A stretch of DNA of 32,613 bases from Bacteroidota bacterium (GCA_023458215.1 JAEXAJ010000073.1:1-32613), one strand, 5' to 3'; positions 1 through 8,539 are shown, counted from the first letter of the stretch. Notes: generated from the sequence alone by a model not told the origin. A program made the numbers and translations.

Positions 1-2
1 CA

Positions 3-95
3 TTTAATGCGAAGATTAAAGCATTTAGGGCACAGTTTAGAGGAGTAAGAGATAAAGCGTTCTTCTTGTACAGATTGACTAAATTATATGCATAA
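3..95 (+). CDS. ISL3-like transposase, C-terminal fragment (cut by window start)
   Basis: The reading frame is open from the window edge to a TAA at 93-95 and encodes 30 residues, beginning FNAKIKAFRAQFRGVRDKAF and ending LYRLTKLYA. This resembles the extreme C-terminus of DDE transposases of the ISL3 group common in Bacteroides, where an Asn-Ala-Lys-rich helix is followed by RGVRD and an aromatic FFxxRL segment. The rest of the gene lies to the left, so whether the element is intact cannot be judged. A 10-bp inverted repeat (AAAAACGAAA at 94-103 and its complement at 169-178) starts just at the stop codon and may belong to the right end of the element or be its terminator. The exact element boundary is not visible. 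The family call rests on the C-terminal pattern only. Confidence 0.6.
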   Translation, partial: FNAKIKAFRAQFRGVRDKAFFLYRLTKLYA

Positions 96-181
96 AAACG
101 AAAGCCCTCAGATTCTTACGTTGATCCGTTTGAAGATTTGGATGCTCTCTTCCCACAGAAAGTTTGTTTTTCGTTTTTATC

Positions 182-285
182 TGTCACGCTATCACGCAAC
201 TGGCCGTATAATGTTTATAAACAATTACTTAAAGCGTGATAGATACGTGTGATAGATACCTTTTTCAAAACTTTATCTATCACAC
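182..285. repeat. Cluster of GYGTGATAGATAC repeats with a 12-bp perfect inverted repeat
   Basis: A 13-bp motif occurs twice in tandem, GCGTGATAGATAC at 234-246 and GTGTGATAGATAC at 247-259. The second copy is followed by a perfect inverted copy of its first 12 bases, TATCTATCACAC at 274-285, giving a 12-bp stem with a 15-nt loop. Upstream, TGTCACGC (182-189) and TATCACGC (190-197) are tandem 8-mers in the opposite orientation to GCGTGATA. The function is unknown; it could be a protein-binding cluster or an end sequence of the adjacent insertion sequence. No coding region overlaps it. Confidence 0.65.
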
Positions 286-323
286 TAATTGCCGTCACTT
301 AAGTATCAATAGCTATAGCTCCG

Positions 324-429
324 GTTTTAATGATCTAAACCATCAGTTTCAACGGTCTAAACTCTTGGTTCCAACGTATGAAACTACTGGTTTCAACGTA
401 TGAAACTCCCGGTTTCAAGCTATTGAAAC
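324..429. repeat. Five-unit array of short palindromes with exact 22-bp period
   Basis: Five 17-18-nt imperfect palindromes start at 324, 346, 368, 390 and 412, each exactly 22 bp after the previous one. The clearest unit is GTTTCAACGTATGAAAC (390-406), with arms GTTTCA/TGAAAC. The fifth is GTTTCAAGCTATTGAAAC (412-429), with 7-bp arms. Units 1 and 2 keep only GTTT/AAAC as perfect arms. The 4-5-nt spacers vary. A 22-bp period is close to two helical turns, so all dyads face roughly the same side of the DNA. This is not a CRISPR array, because repeat and spacer are far too short. The role is unknown. Confidence 0.85.
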
Positions 430-436
430 TGCACTA

Positions 437-463
437 CCTCCCCTTTCAGACGGAGAAGTTTAA
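437..463 (+). repeat. 27-bp dispersed repeat, copy 1
   Basis: This 27-bp segment, which begins CCTCCCCTTTCAGACGGAG and ends AGTTTAA, matches 25 of 27 bases of the reverse complement of 17544-17570 elsewhere in the window. It lies 7 bp after the 22-bp palindrome array. It looks like a copy of a small intergenic repeat family. No coding function is apparent. Confidence 0.7.
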
Positions 464-566
464 TATACTTTCGTTCAAGACCTGCCGGAAGCAGATTAAT
501 TCAGCCAATGAGCGGGGAACATAAAAATTATGGCATACTTTGGAATGCTGCATTGAAAATAAATAT

Positions 567-574
567 TATTTTTG
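567..574 (+). promoter_or_regulatory. Candidate -7 box for the PUL regulator gene
   Basis: TATTTTTG fits the Bacteroides -7 consensus TAnnTTTG and would place transcription start near 581, about 20 nt before the ATG at 602. The nearest upstream TTTG (539-542) is 24 bp away, longer than the usual spacing of about 19-21 bp, so the -33 element is weak or absent. This would suit a low-level regulator gene. Confidence 0.45.
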
Positions 575-601
575 TAAGACGAATCAAAATGAGTGGTACA
601 A

Positions 602-3487
602 ATGAAAAAACACACATTATATTGGCTTTTTACTTTCTTTTTCCTTCTACCTTTCGTTGAAACTATTGCCGGTTGGAATAATTTTATCATCAATTTCGAT
701 AAAAGCGTTTATGGTAGAGGAGCGCAGACATGGCAAATTGCTCCTTATGATGATAAGTGGGTGTATTTTGCTAATAAAAACGGCATGGTACAATTTGATG
801 GTGATATTTGGAGCGTATTCCCTTTGAAGAATTCTTCGGACGTGCGATCTGTGTTGCCTTCTGCTACACAAAAACGTATATATATTGGAGGAATCAATGA
901 ATTCGGCTATTACGAACCGAATGCTGAAGGATCGTTGACTTATCACTGCATGTCTGATACACTGGATGCTTCGATTCGCTATCTTGGAAATGTGTGGGGC
1001 ATTCATGAGGTGGATAATATACTTTATATGCAGGGTGATAACCGGGTAATAAAGTATTTGAATGGAAAATATACCGCCATTGAAATGGATGCAAAGATAG
1101 ATTGCTCTAATATGGTGAATGGCATTCTTTATATAGGTACGGATAAGGGCGTGTGGCTTTTGGTGGGCAATACATTTTTCCCTTTGCAGGGAGCCGATGC
1201 GCTGACTTCCATGCGTATTCGTGGCATAGTGCCTTATAAAAAAGGAGTGTTGGTAGTGACTGCTTATAATGGCTTGTTTTATTGCGACGGGCGAACGATG
1301 GAACCCTTTATAACAGGTGGCGAAGATTTCATGCGTGAGAATGAAGTGTTCTGCGTAGCGACAAAAGATGATAAAATTGTTTTGGGAACCATCCACAAGG
1401 GATTGTTGTTAATAGATTGCAGTACCAAGCAGCTAAAGTATTTCAATGAAAACAACGGATTGCGTAATAATACCGTGCTTTCGGTATCTTTTGATGCCGT
1501 AGGAAATCTTTGGGCAGGATTGGATAGCGGTATTGATTATGTTTGCCTCAGCTCACCGTTTACCAACCTATACTCATATCCTTATTCATACGGTACCGGA
1601 TATACAGCCGCAGTCGAAGGAGATTGTCTCTATTTGGGAACGAATCGAGGTCTGTATTACACCCACTATCCGGTACGACTGAATGGAAACTTGCCTGAAA
1701 TCAATCCGATGCCACAATCCAGTGGGCAGGTCTGGAACCTCTGCCGTATTGGCGACGAGTTGTTTTGCTTGCACGACCGTGGAATCTTTCTTATTAAAGG
1801 AACTTCCGTGAAGCGTGTTACGGATATTACCGGTGCGTGGTGTTGTCAGCAGGTAATAGGGCATCCCGATTTGATGTATGTAGGCGTGTATAATGGAATT
1901 TATCTGTTGGAAAAGAAAAATGGAGAATGGCAGGTGGTTTGCAAAATTGAAGGTATGACAGATTCATGCCGGCTTTTCGAACAGGAGAGTGAAAAAGTGA
2001 TTTGGGTGTATAACACTGACCACGTTACTCGGATTGAATTGAATAGTGAGTTGACCAAGGCCCTCAAAGTACGAGAATATTATGCTCAAGACGGGTTTCC
2101 GGTAGGGCGCGATATGTATGTGGCAAAGGTAGAAGGCCGGGTTTATTTTGCTACTCCTCGTGGGATTTATAAATATAATCTTCATAAAGACGTTATGGAG
2201 CCTTGCATGGATATGAATAATCTACTCAATGGTACATCAGTCTATTCCCGATTGCTAGAATATAATGACCGGCTCATCAGTTTGAGTCCCCATGAAATAT
2301 GTATTGCCAATCTCGGAACCTACAAAAGAGGTTCAAATACAAGTATCAACCCCATTCAGCAGTCTTTGATGGAGTTGGTCCCTAATTTTGAGTCTATTAT
2401 CCCTCTTTCCGATTCCTTGATGATTGTTCCCAATGAAGAAGGTTTTGCTTTGTTTAGTATTCCTGCTGTGCGCGAGCGGCAAGATCATAGCCACTCCTTA
2501 TATATAAGGAATATGTATTTGTCTTATCCTAAAGACTCCTTGGTATACTCAGCCAATTTTTTGGGGCAGAAGCCTGTTCCGTTGATTTCATATTCCATGA
2601 ACTCCGTTCGATTCGATTATGGGCTTTCGATGTTTGCTATAAGTGATGATATTCATTTTCAGTACCGTTTGAATAAGGGCGGATGGTCTGACTTTACAAC
2701 AGTCCGTACCAAAGAGTATAGTAATTTGTCCGAAGGCGAATATACCTTTGAGGTAAAAGCTGTTTTCCCGGATGGTACAACGTCTTCGGATGAGATTACT
2801 TTTCGTATTCTTCCTCCTTGGTATCGTAGCGTTCCATCTTACGTATGTTATATTGTATTGGCATTACTTGCGCTGTGGTATGTATATCGTTGGGATGACA
2901 TACGTGTGAAACGTAAAAAGCAGCAGGCTGTGGTCGAAAAGGATAAAGAACTGCACGAGATGGAGAAAGAGTATGAAGAAGAGAAAACTCGTCAGGAGAA
3001 GCAAATTATGCAGTTAGAAAAAGAAAAGCTGGAATATGACTTGCAGCACAAAAGCCAGGAAATGGCAAATCTGATGATAAACTTTGTGCGCAAGAATGAA
3101 ATGCTGACGGAAATTAAATCTGAAATCTTCAAAGTGTCTTCTATGTTGAAGGGGGAGGGAGCTCGTGAAGGAAAACAGCAACTTGTACTTATCAATAGCA
3201 AGATTGATGCTAATATACAGAGCGATGAAGTATTGAAGCGCATTGAAGATCAATTCGACCTTATCCATAATAATTTCATGAAGCGTCTTCACGCCAAGCA
3301 TCCCGATCTCTCTAACAACGAACGTATGATGTGTGCGTATTTGAAAATGAATCTATCCACCAAAGAAATAGCTCCACTATTAAATATTTCAGTCCGTGGA
3401 GTAGAAACGATTCGTTATCGGCTTCGTAAGAAATTCAATTTGGAAAGAGAAGACAGTTTTACGGATTATCTGAACAATAAACTCTAG
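602..3487 (+). CDS. PUL regulator: periplasmic propeller + Y_Y_Y sensor, TM segment, cytoplasmic LuxR-type HTH
   Basis: This 961-residue one-component sensor-regulator starts with a signal/anchor segment (MKKHTLYWLFTF...). A long region of Reg_prop beta-propeller repeats follows, for example GLRNNTVLSVSFDAVGNLWA near residue 300. A Y_Y_Y domain (FQYRLNKGGWSDF to about residue 738) comes next, then one transmembrane helix at about 747-768. A charged coiled coil spans about 775-845, and a LuxR/GerE-type helix-turn-helix lies at about 903-950 (LSTKEIAPLLNISVRGVETI). There is no histidine kinase core and no receiver domain, so it is not a classical hybrid two-component system; periplasmic ligand binding is presumably passed directly to the HTH. 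An in-frame GTG at 593 would add three residues, but the ATG at 602 gives a better signal sequence. Its position immediately before susC argues that it activates this PUL, probably in response to a beta-1,3-gluco-oligosaccharide (inferred). Confidence 0.85.
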   Translation: MKKHTLYWLFTFFFLLPFVETIAGWNNFIINFDKSVYGRGAQTWQIAPYDDKWVYFANKNGMVQFDGDIWSVFPLKNSSDVRSVLPSATQKRIYIGGINEFGYYEPNAEGSLTYHCMSDTLDASIRYLGNVWGIHEVDNILYMQGDNRVIKYLNGKYTAIEMDAKIDCSNMVNGILYIGTDKGVWLLVGNTFFPLQGADALTSMRIRGIVPYKKGVLVVTAYNGLFYCDGRTMEPFITGGEDFMRENEVFCVATKDDKIVLGTIHKGLLLIDCSTKQLKYFNENNGLRNNTVLSVSFDAVGNLWAGLDSGIDYVCLSSPFTNLYSYPYSYGTGYTAAVEGDCLYLGTNRGLYYTHYPVRLNGNLPEINPMPQSSGQVWNLCRIGDELFCLHDRGIFLIKGTSVKRVTDITGAWCCQQVIGHPDLMYVGVYNGIYLLEKKNGEWQVVCKIEGMTDSCRLFEQESEKVIWVYNTDHVTRIELNSELTKALKVREYYAQDGFPVGRDMYVAKVEGRVYFATPRGIYKYNLHKDVMEPCMDMNNLLNGTSVYSRLLEYNDRLISLSPHEICIANLGTYKRGSNTSINPIQQSLMELVPNFESIIPLSDSLMIVPNEEGFALFSIPAVRERQDHSHSLYIRNMYLSYPKDSLVYSANFLGQKPVPLISYSMNSVRFDYGLSMFAISDDIHFQYRLNKGGWSDFTTVRTKEYSNLSEGEYTFEVKAVFPDGTTSSDEITFRILPPWYRSVPSYVCYIVLALLALWYVYRWDDIRVKRKKQQAVVEKDKELHEMEKEYEEEKTRQEKQIMQLEKEKLEYDLQHKSQEMANLMINFVRKNEMLTEIKSEIFKVSSMLKGEGAREGKQQLVLINSKIDANIQSDEVLKRIEDQFDLIHNNFMKRLHAKHPDLSNNERMMCAYLKMNLSTKEIAPLLNISVRGVETIRYRLRKKFNLEREDSFTDYLNNKL

Positions 3488-3524
3488 CTTTCGCATATTA
3501 ACTTCCTTTAAATAGAGCGTGTTT

Positions 3525-3565
3525 ATAGAGGAGAAGAATGTTAAGTTCTTCTCCTCTATGTTTTA
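3525..3565 (+). terminator. Hairpin terminator after the regulator gene
   Basis: A 13-bp perfect stem (TAGAGGAGAAGAA pairing with TTCTTCTCCTCTA at 3546-3558) with an 8-nt loop is followed by TGTTTTAT. It lies about 40 nt after the regulator stop and separates its transcript from the susC operon. It also shows that a longer open frame upstream of susC, beginning at 3538, is not a real start, because that codon lies inside the hairpin. Confidence 0.8.
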
Positions 3566-3575
3566 TAACATATCA

Positions 3576-3674
3576 TGACGTATTGAGTAAAAGTATAGTT
3601 ATGTTGTTGATTTATAATGATATGTTTTATTTTGACGTATTGATAACGTATTCATATTTTCTATTTGACGTATT
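3576..3674 (+). promoter_or_regulatory. Phased TGACGTATT direct repeats upstream of susC (candidate operator)
   Basis: TGACGTATT occurs at 3576-3584, 3633-3641 and 3666-3674, with a one-mismatch copy TAACGTATT at 3644-3652. The last three are spaced 11 and 22 bp, i.e. about one and two helical turns. The proximal copy ends 19 bp before the -33 box. Same-face direct repeats just upstream of a promoter are typical of activator sites, so this is a plausible binding region for the HTH regulator encoded by the preceding gene (inferred). Confidence 0.55.
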
Positions 3675-3693
3675 AAAAAATAGTATATTTCTA

Positions 3694-3723
3694 TTTGTTG
3701 TATTTAATTTTACTCTATGTTTG
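3694..3723 (+). promoter_or_regulatory. susC operon promoter (-33 TTTG, -7 TATGTTTG)
   Basis: TTTG at 3694-3697 and TATGTTTG at 3716-3723 are separated by 18 bp and fit the Bacteroides housekeeping promoter pattern TTTG / TAnnTTTG. Transcription would start near 3730, giving a 5' leader of about 48 nt before the susC ATG at 3778. Repeats upstream suggest activation by the neighbouring regulator. Confidence 0.7.
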
Positions 3724-3777
3724 CGGTGTTCTTCAATGAACGAATTTGAGAATGTTAATCTTAATTTAGTAAAACTT

Positions 3778-6700
3778 ATGAAAAAGTTATTATCAGTTTT
3801 ATTTTTATTAAGCTTTACCTTGGCTTCTGTATATTCGCAAACTATACAGGTAAAAGGTACGGTGGTAAGCGGTTCGGATAGCGAACCTTTGCCCGGAGTA
3901 AACGTGGTAGTGAAAGGTAATACCTCTCTTGGAACAATCACTGGTTTGGACGGTGAATTTACCTTGTCGGTTCCCGCCGATGCAACGCTTTCTATTTCTT
4001 ATATAGGTTTTAAATCGCAGGATGTTGCGGTGAAAGGACAAAAAGTATTGAAGATTGTACTTCAGGAAGACTCTGAAGCACTGGATGAGGTTGTAGTCAT
4101 TGGTTATGGCGTTCAGAAGAAAAGTGTTGTAACTGCGGCAATTAGCCGTGTAAGTGCCGAAGATTTGAATGCAGCCAAACCTTCTCGTGTAGAAGATGCC
4201 TTGAAAGGTAAAGTTTCGGGTGTGCAAATTACGCAAAGTTCTGGTCAACCCGGTTCGGACTCTAAAGTACGTATTCGTGGCATCGGTTCTGTAAATAGCT
4301 CAGATCCCTTGTATATAGTTGATGGTATGCCGGTTGATGGTGGTATCAACTATTTGAACCCTGTTGATATAGAGTCTGTTGAAATCTTGAAAGATGCTGC
4401 TTCTGCCGCTATTTATGGTGCTCGTGCTGCAAATGGTGTAGTATTGGTCACAACCAAGAGCGGTAAAAGCGGTAAGACTACTATTAATTATGATTTCAGC
4501 TACGGATGGCAGAATCCTTGGAAAAAGAAATCTGTACTGAATGCTACTGAGTATATGACTATCATGAACGAAATGGATGTAAATGATGGTAATGCTCCTC
4601 GTTATACTCAGGAACAAGTTGCTTCTGCCGGAAAAGGAACAGATTGGCAAGATGAAACCTTTAATTACGATGCACCTATTCAACAACATCAAGTTAGTAT
4701 TAGTGGTGGTAGTGATAAAATGCAATATTTCCTTTCATTAGGTTATTTCAATCAAGAAGGTATTGTAGGTGGTAATTATGGTAAGTCCAATTACGAACGT
4801 TGGAGTTTACGTTCAAACTCTACTTATACTGTATTTGAAGATACCTCACGCAAATTCCTCAATAAGTTGAAAGTAGGAGTGAATATTGGTTACTCAAGAG
4901 GTACCTCTACAGGTATTGAGACTAACTCTGAATATGGTTCTATTTTAGGTAGTGCTATCGCTTTCTCTCCGTTGGTATCAGTTTATGCATCCAAGGAAGA
5001 TGGCGCAGCTATCTTAAAGCAATATCCTACGGCTGTTACTGATAAGAATGGTAATGTATTCTCTTTGCCTCCCACAGGTTACCAAGAGTTGGCTAATCCG
5101 GTTGCACAGTTGAACTCTCCTTCTGTAACCAATAATAATGAAGATAAGTTTGTCGGTTCATTCTTTGCCGAGTTGGATATTCTTTCAGGATTGAAATTCA
5201 AGAGTAGCTACGGTGCCGACCTTGCCTTCTGGGGTGCCGATGGTTATGGATTTGAATACTACATGGGTTCCATGAAGAAGAATGAAAAAAGTTGGGTGCA
5301 AAGCGAAATGAATCGCGGTTATAAATGGCAGGTTGAAAATGTATTGACTTATAACAAGACTTTCGCTGAAAAGCATAACTTGACAGTTGTATTGGGACAA
5401 TCCGCTCAAAAATATTCTGTACGTAAACTGGGTGGTTCTGATTATAATTTATTAGAAACTGACCCTCTAAAAGCTAATATAAACTCTGCTATCGGCGATC
5501 GTGATGATGAACGTGTATGGGGTGGTACGGATGGCTATAACTTTACGGCACTGGCTTCTTACTTCGGACGTATCGATTATAATTATGCTGAACGTTATAT
5601 GTTGCAAATGACCATGCGTCGTGACGGTTCTTCTCGTTTCGGACCTAACCATAAATGGGCTACTTTCCCTGCTGTGTCAGTAGGTTGGAATGTTTGGAAT
5701 GAACCTTATTTGGAAGACTTGAAGCCGAATTGGTTTGATTCTTTCAAAGTACGTTTCAGCTGGGGTAAGAATGGTAATGAAAATATCGGTAACTTCCGCT
5801 ATGCTGCATTGATGGATGGTGGTCAGAACTACTATTTTGGTGGTGGATATAGCGTGAAAGATGCTAGCAAGGGTGGATCGATGCAATACGGCTCATCGCC
5901 TGCGGCACTTGCCAATGCCAATATTAAGTGGGAAGAGTCAGAACAAATTGACTTAGGTTTCGATGCCCGTTTCTTTGATGCCAAGCTAAACTTAGGTTTT
6001 GATTATTTCAAAAAGAAAACTAATGGTATGTTGATGGATCAACCTATTCCAAGTTATGTAGGTCAGAGTGCTCCGATGTCTAATTTAGGTAAGATGGAAA
6101 ATTCCGGTATTGAGTTGGAAGCCGGTTGGAAACAAACTGTAAAAGATTTCAGCTATCATATCTCTGCAAATGCTTCTTACTTGAAAAATAAACTGATTAA
6201 TTTAGGCAATGCTTCGGGAGAAACAAACTATGAAGGTGCAGGTGCTTCGGGTGTAGGCGACTATGTACATGCCAAGAATGGTGAAGTTTGGCCTTATTTC
6301 TATGGTATGAAGACAAATGGTTTGTTTCAAAACCAAGCCGAAATTGACGCTTATGTGAATGATAAAGGCGAGAAAATGCAACCTGATGCAAGACCGGGTG
6401 ATGTAAGATTCATTGACTTCAATAAAGATGGTAAAGTAAACGATGACGACAGAACCAAAATAGGTAAAGGTATGCCCGACTGGACTTTTGGTCTTACACT
6501 GGGCGCAGAATGGAAGGGTTTTGATTTGAACCTTTTCTTCCAAGGTACGATTGGCAATGATATCTTCGACTTTTCACAACGTGGTGATATTCCTGCAATG
6601 AATCGTCCGACTTGGATTCTTGATCGCTGGATGGGTGAAGGCTCTTCTAATTTCATTCCTCGTATGACTTCGGCCAATCCTAACAAGAACTGGCGTTCTT

Positions 6701-6960
6701 CTGACCTGTATATAAAAGATGGTTCGTACATGCGTTTGAAAACCGCACAGATTGGCTATACTTTACCTGTACTCTTGACTAAGAAATTTTCTGTACAGAG
6801 ATTAAGAGTATATGTATCTGCTGAGAATTTGCTTACCTTTACCGGTTACGATGGCTTTGATCCGGAACTGGCATCTGGTAATTATACTACTTTGGGTGTT
6901 GATAAAGGAATTTATCCACAATCCAGGACTATTTCTGTAGGTGCAAATATTACATTCTAA
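3778..6960 (+). CDS. SusC-like TonB-dependent outer-membrane glycan transporter
   Basis: This 1060-residue protein starts at MKKLLSVLFLLSFTLASVYS, a clear Sec signal peptide cleaved before Q; the frame is open further upstream but runs through a terminator and promoter. After the signal come a carboxypeptidase-regulatory-like (CarboxypepD_reg) domain at about 23-95, a TonB-box-like segment (EALDEVVVIGYG, about 99-110), a plug domain with VRIRGIGSVNSSDPLYIVDG, and a large beta-barrel ending in an aromatic residue (SVGANITF). These are standard SusC/RagA features and the length is typical. With the SusD encoded 19 nt downstream it would form the SusCD complex that imports oligosaccharides across the outer membrane using TonB energy. 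The enzymes in the operon point to beta-1,3-glucan (laminarin-type) oligosaccharides as substrate. It is the first gene of the operon. Confidence 0.95.
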   Translation: MKKLLSVLFLLSFTLASVYSQTIQVKGTVVSGSDSEPLPGVNVVVKGNTSLGTITGLDGEFTLSVPADATLSISYIGFKSQDVAVKGQKVLKIVLQEDSEALDEVVVIGYGVQKKSVVTAAISRVSAEDLNAAKPSRVEDALKGKVSGVQITQSSGQPGSDSKVRIRGIGSVNSSDPLYIVDGMPVDGGINYLNPVDIESVEILKDAASAAIYGARAANGVVLVTTKSGKSGKTTINYDFSYGWQNPWKKKSVLNATEYMTIMNEMDVNDGNAPRYTQEQVASAGKGTDWQDETFNYDAPIQQHQVSISGGSDKMQYFLSLGYFNQEGIVGGNYGKSNYERWSLRSNSTYTVFEDTSRKFLNKLKVGVNIGYSRGTSTGIETNSEYGSILGSAIAFSPLVSVYASKEDGAAILKQYPTAVTDKNGNVFSLPPTGYQELANPVAQLNSPSVTNNNEDKFVGSFFAELDILSGLKFKSSYGADLAFWGADGYGFEYYMGSMKKNEKSWVQSEMNRGYKWQVENVLTYNKTFAEKHNLTVVLGQSAQKYSVRKLGGSDYNLLETDPLKANINSAIGDRDDERVWGGTDGYNFTALASYFGRIDYNYAERYMLQMTMRRDGSSRFGPNHKWATFPAVSVGWNVWNEPYLEDLKPNWFDSFKVRFSWGKNGNENIGNFRYAALMDGGQNYYFGGGYSVKDASKGGSMQYGSSPAALANANIKWEESEQIDLGFDARFFDAKLNLGFDYFKKKTNGMLMDQPIPSYVGQSAPMSNLGKMENSGIELEAGWKQTVKDFSYHISANASYLKNKLINLGNASGETNYEGAGASGVGDYVHAKNGEVWPYFYGMKTNGLFQNQAEIDAYVNDKGEKMQPDARPGDVRFIDFNKDGKVNDDDRTKIGKGMPDWTFGLTLGAEWKGFDLNLFFQGTIGNDIFDFSQRGDIPAMNRPTWILDRWMGEGSSNFIPRMTSANPNKNWRSSDLYIKDGSYMRLKTAQIGYTLPVLLTKKFSVQRLRVYVSAENLLTFTGYDGFDPELASGNYTTLGVDKGIYPQSRTISVGANITF

Positions 6961-6979
6961 CTTTCAAAATTAATACGAT

Positions 6980-8509
6980 ATGAAAAAGTATAAAATATTA
7001 ACTATAGCAGCCCTACTGTCATCAGCCATGATGACTACCTCTTGCGGCGATGATTTTTTGACTTCGAGCTCTACTGAAAAGCCTATGGCAGGAGCGGCAG
7101 CAACTGAAGGTACTATTCTTTCCAGCCTCGGTTCGGCTTATCAGATACTTTTGTTTGATAGTTATGCCAATAATAACTATAACGGCATCTTGTTTATGTC
7201 TGACCTTCGTTCAGATGATTTATACAAAGGTGGTGGTGATGCAGGTGACCAGGCGGCATTGTATTCCTTGTCGCAGTTCTCAATGAGTGCCGCTGAAAGT
7301 TTGGGAGGACTATGGAGTATTTATTTTACCGGACTTGCCCGTTGCAACAATGCGATTATTGCTTGTGAAAATGCCGTTGGCGTTTCCGATGCTAAAGTAA
7401 AACAATATAAAGCTGAAGCACACTTCCTACGTGCATATTATGTGCATCTTTTGTGGAAATTCTTCGGAAATATTCCTTATTTTGAAGTACCACTCGACGC
7501 TCCTTATATGGCAAAACAGCTTACAGCGGATGAGATTTACGTCAAGATTATGGCAGATATTAATATTGCTTGCGAAGAAGGTGCAATGGAAATGGTGAAT
7601 AACACCGGAGCCGATCAGGGCCGTGCCTGTCGTGCTGCTGCCTTGATGTTGAAAGCACGCGTAGTGATGTATCAGAAAGATGAAAGCAAATATGTTGAGG
7701 TTGCAAACGATATGGCTACCATTATAAAGAGTGGCAAGTTTGAATTGCTTGCAAACTTTGATGCAATATGGTTGGATGAAAATGAGTTCTGTAAAGAGTC
7801 TATTTTTGAGAGCAATCAAATGCCCGAAGGTAAAACTTGGGCTAGCGGATGGGGTGGATATGGTACAAACCTCCCTGCATTCATTTCTCCAAATGAGTTG
7901 AAAGATCCGAATGGAGTGTTCAAAGGAGGTTGGGGATTTGGTCCGGTACGTAAATCGGCTTATGATATGTACGAAGAAGGTGATTTGCGTCGTGATGCTT
8001 CTATCAACGACTGGAGAGAAGCAAGCTACGGACATCGTTTCCAAGATACAGGCTTGTTCCAACGTAAATATGCTGCTCGTGAAGGTTATAATCCTCCTCC
8101 CGGAGATACAGACTTGAATTACTGTAATAATTTACGTATCTTCCGCTATGCAGAGACTTTGTTGAATTATGTTGAACTCGTAAAAATGAACGGAGTAGCC
8201 GAACAACAAGGTGTGAGTGCACAGGACTGTTTTAATATGATTCGTAAGCGCGCATTTGGTATGGATAAACCTCTTGAAGCTACTGCTGCCAATATTAAGG
8301 CAGAGCGTCGCAAAGAATTTTTGGGTGAAGGTATGCGTTTCTATGACTTGGTTCGTTGGGGCGATGCTGCAACAGTATTGACAGAAAACGATACTAATAA
8401 TAATTCAGTTCGTACTTATACCGATAATAAGAAGTTAATACCTATTCCGCTGGCTGAAATGGAAAAGACAAAAGGAACTGAGTTTGAACTAAAACAGAAT
8501 GATTATTAA
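6980..8509 (+). CDS. SusD/RagB-family surface glycan-binding lipoprotein
   Basis: This 509-residue protein carries a lipoprotein signal with the lipobox ending at Cys22 (MMTTSC), followed by GDD, consistent with surface export in Bacteroides. The helical TPR-rich SusD fold is indicated by the N-terminal segment with DLRSDDLYKGG, the central ARCNNAIIACENA and AEAHFLRAYYVHLLWKFFGN motifs, and the C-terminal RRKEFLGEGMRFYDLVRWGD motif typical of SusD/RagB. The length is normal for the family. It lies 19 nt after susC and is presumably co-transcribed and stoichiometric with it. In the SusCD complex it acts as the lid over the SusC barrel and binds incoming oligosaccharide. Specificity for beta-1,3-glucan is inferred from the operon, not from identified binding residues. 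Confidence 0.95.
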   Translation: MKKYKILTIAALLSSAMMTTSCGDDFLTSSSTEKPMAGAAATEGTILSSLGSAYQILLFDSYANNNYNGILFMSDLRSDDLYKGGGDAGDQAALYSLSQFSMSAAESLGGLWSIYFTGLARCNNAIIACENAVGVSDAKVKQYKAEAHFLRAYYVHLLWKFFGNIPYFEVPLDAPYMAKQLTADEIYVKIMADINIACEEGAMEMVNNTGADQGRACRAAALMLKARVVMYQKDESKYVEVANDMATIIKSGKFELLANFDAIWLDENEFCKESIFESNQMPEGKTWASGWGGYGTNLPAFISPNELKDPNGVFKGGWGFGPVRKSAYDMYEEGDLRRDASINDWREASYGHRFQDTGLFQRKYAAREGYNPPPGDTDLNYCNNLRIFRYAETLLNYVELVKMNGVAEQQGVSAQDCFNMIRKRAFGMDKPLEATAANIKAERRKEFLGEGMRFYDLVRWGDAATVLTENDTNNNSVRTYTDNKKLIPIPLAEMEKTKGTEFELKQNDY

Positions 8510-8539
8510 TCAAGTGTAATACTCTTAAAAGAAACAATT

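Noticed and set aside
324..429. CRISPR-like array
   Set aside because: The repeats are 17-18-nt dyads separated by 4-5 nt. There are no spacers of usable length and no cas genes in the window.
647..1396. Long minus-strand open frame inside the regulator gene
   Set aside because: It is a shadow of the well-supported plus-strand gene and shows no protein-like motifs.
3538..3777. An 80-codon N-terminal extension of SusC
   Set aside because: The first ATG lies in a terminator hairpin and the stretch contains the susC promoter. A signal peptide starts at 3778.
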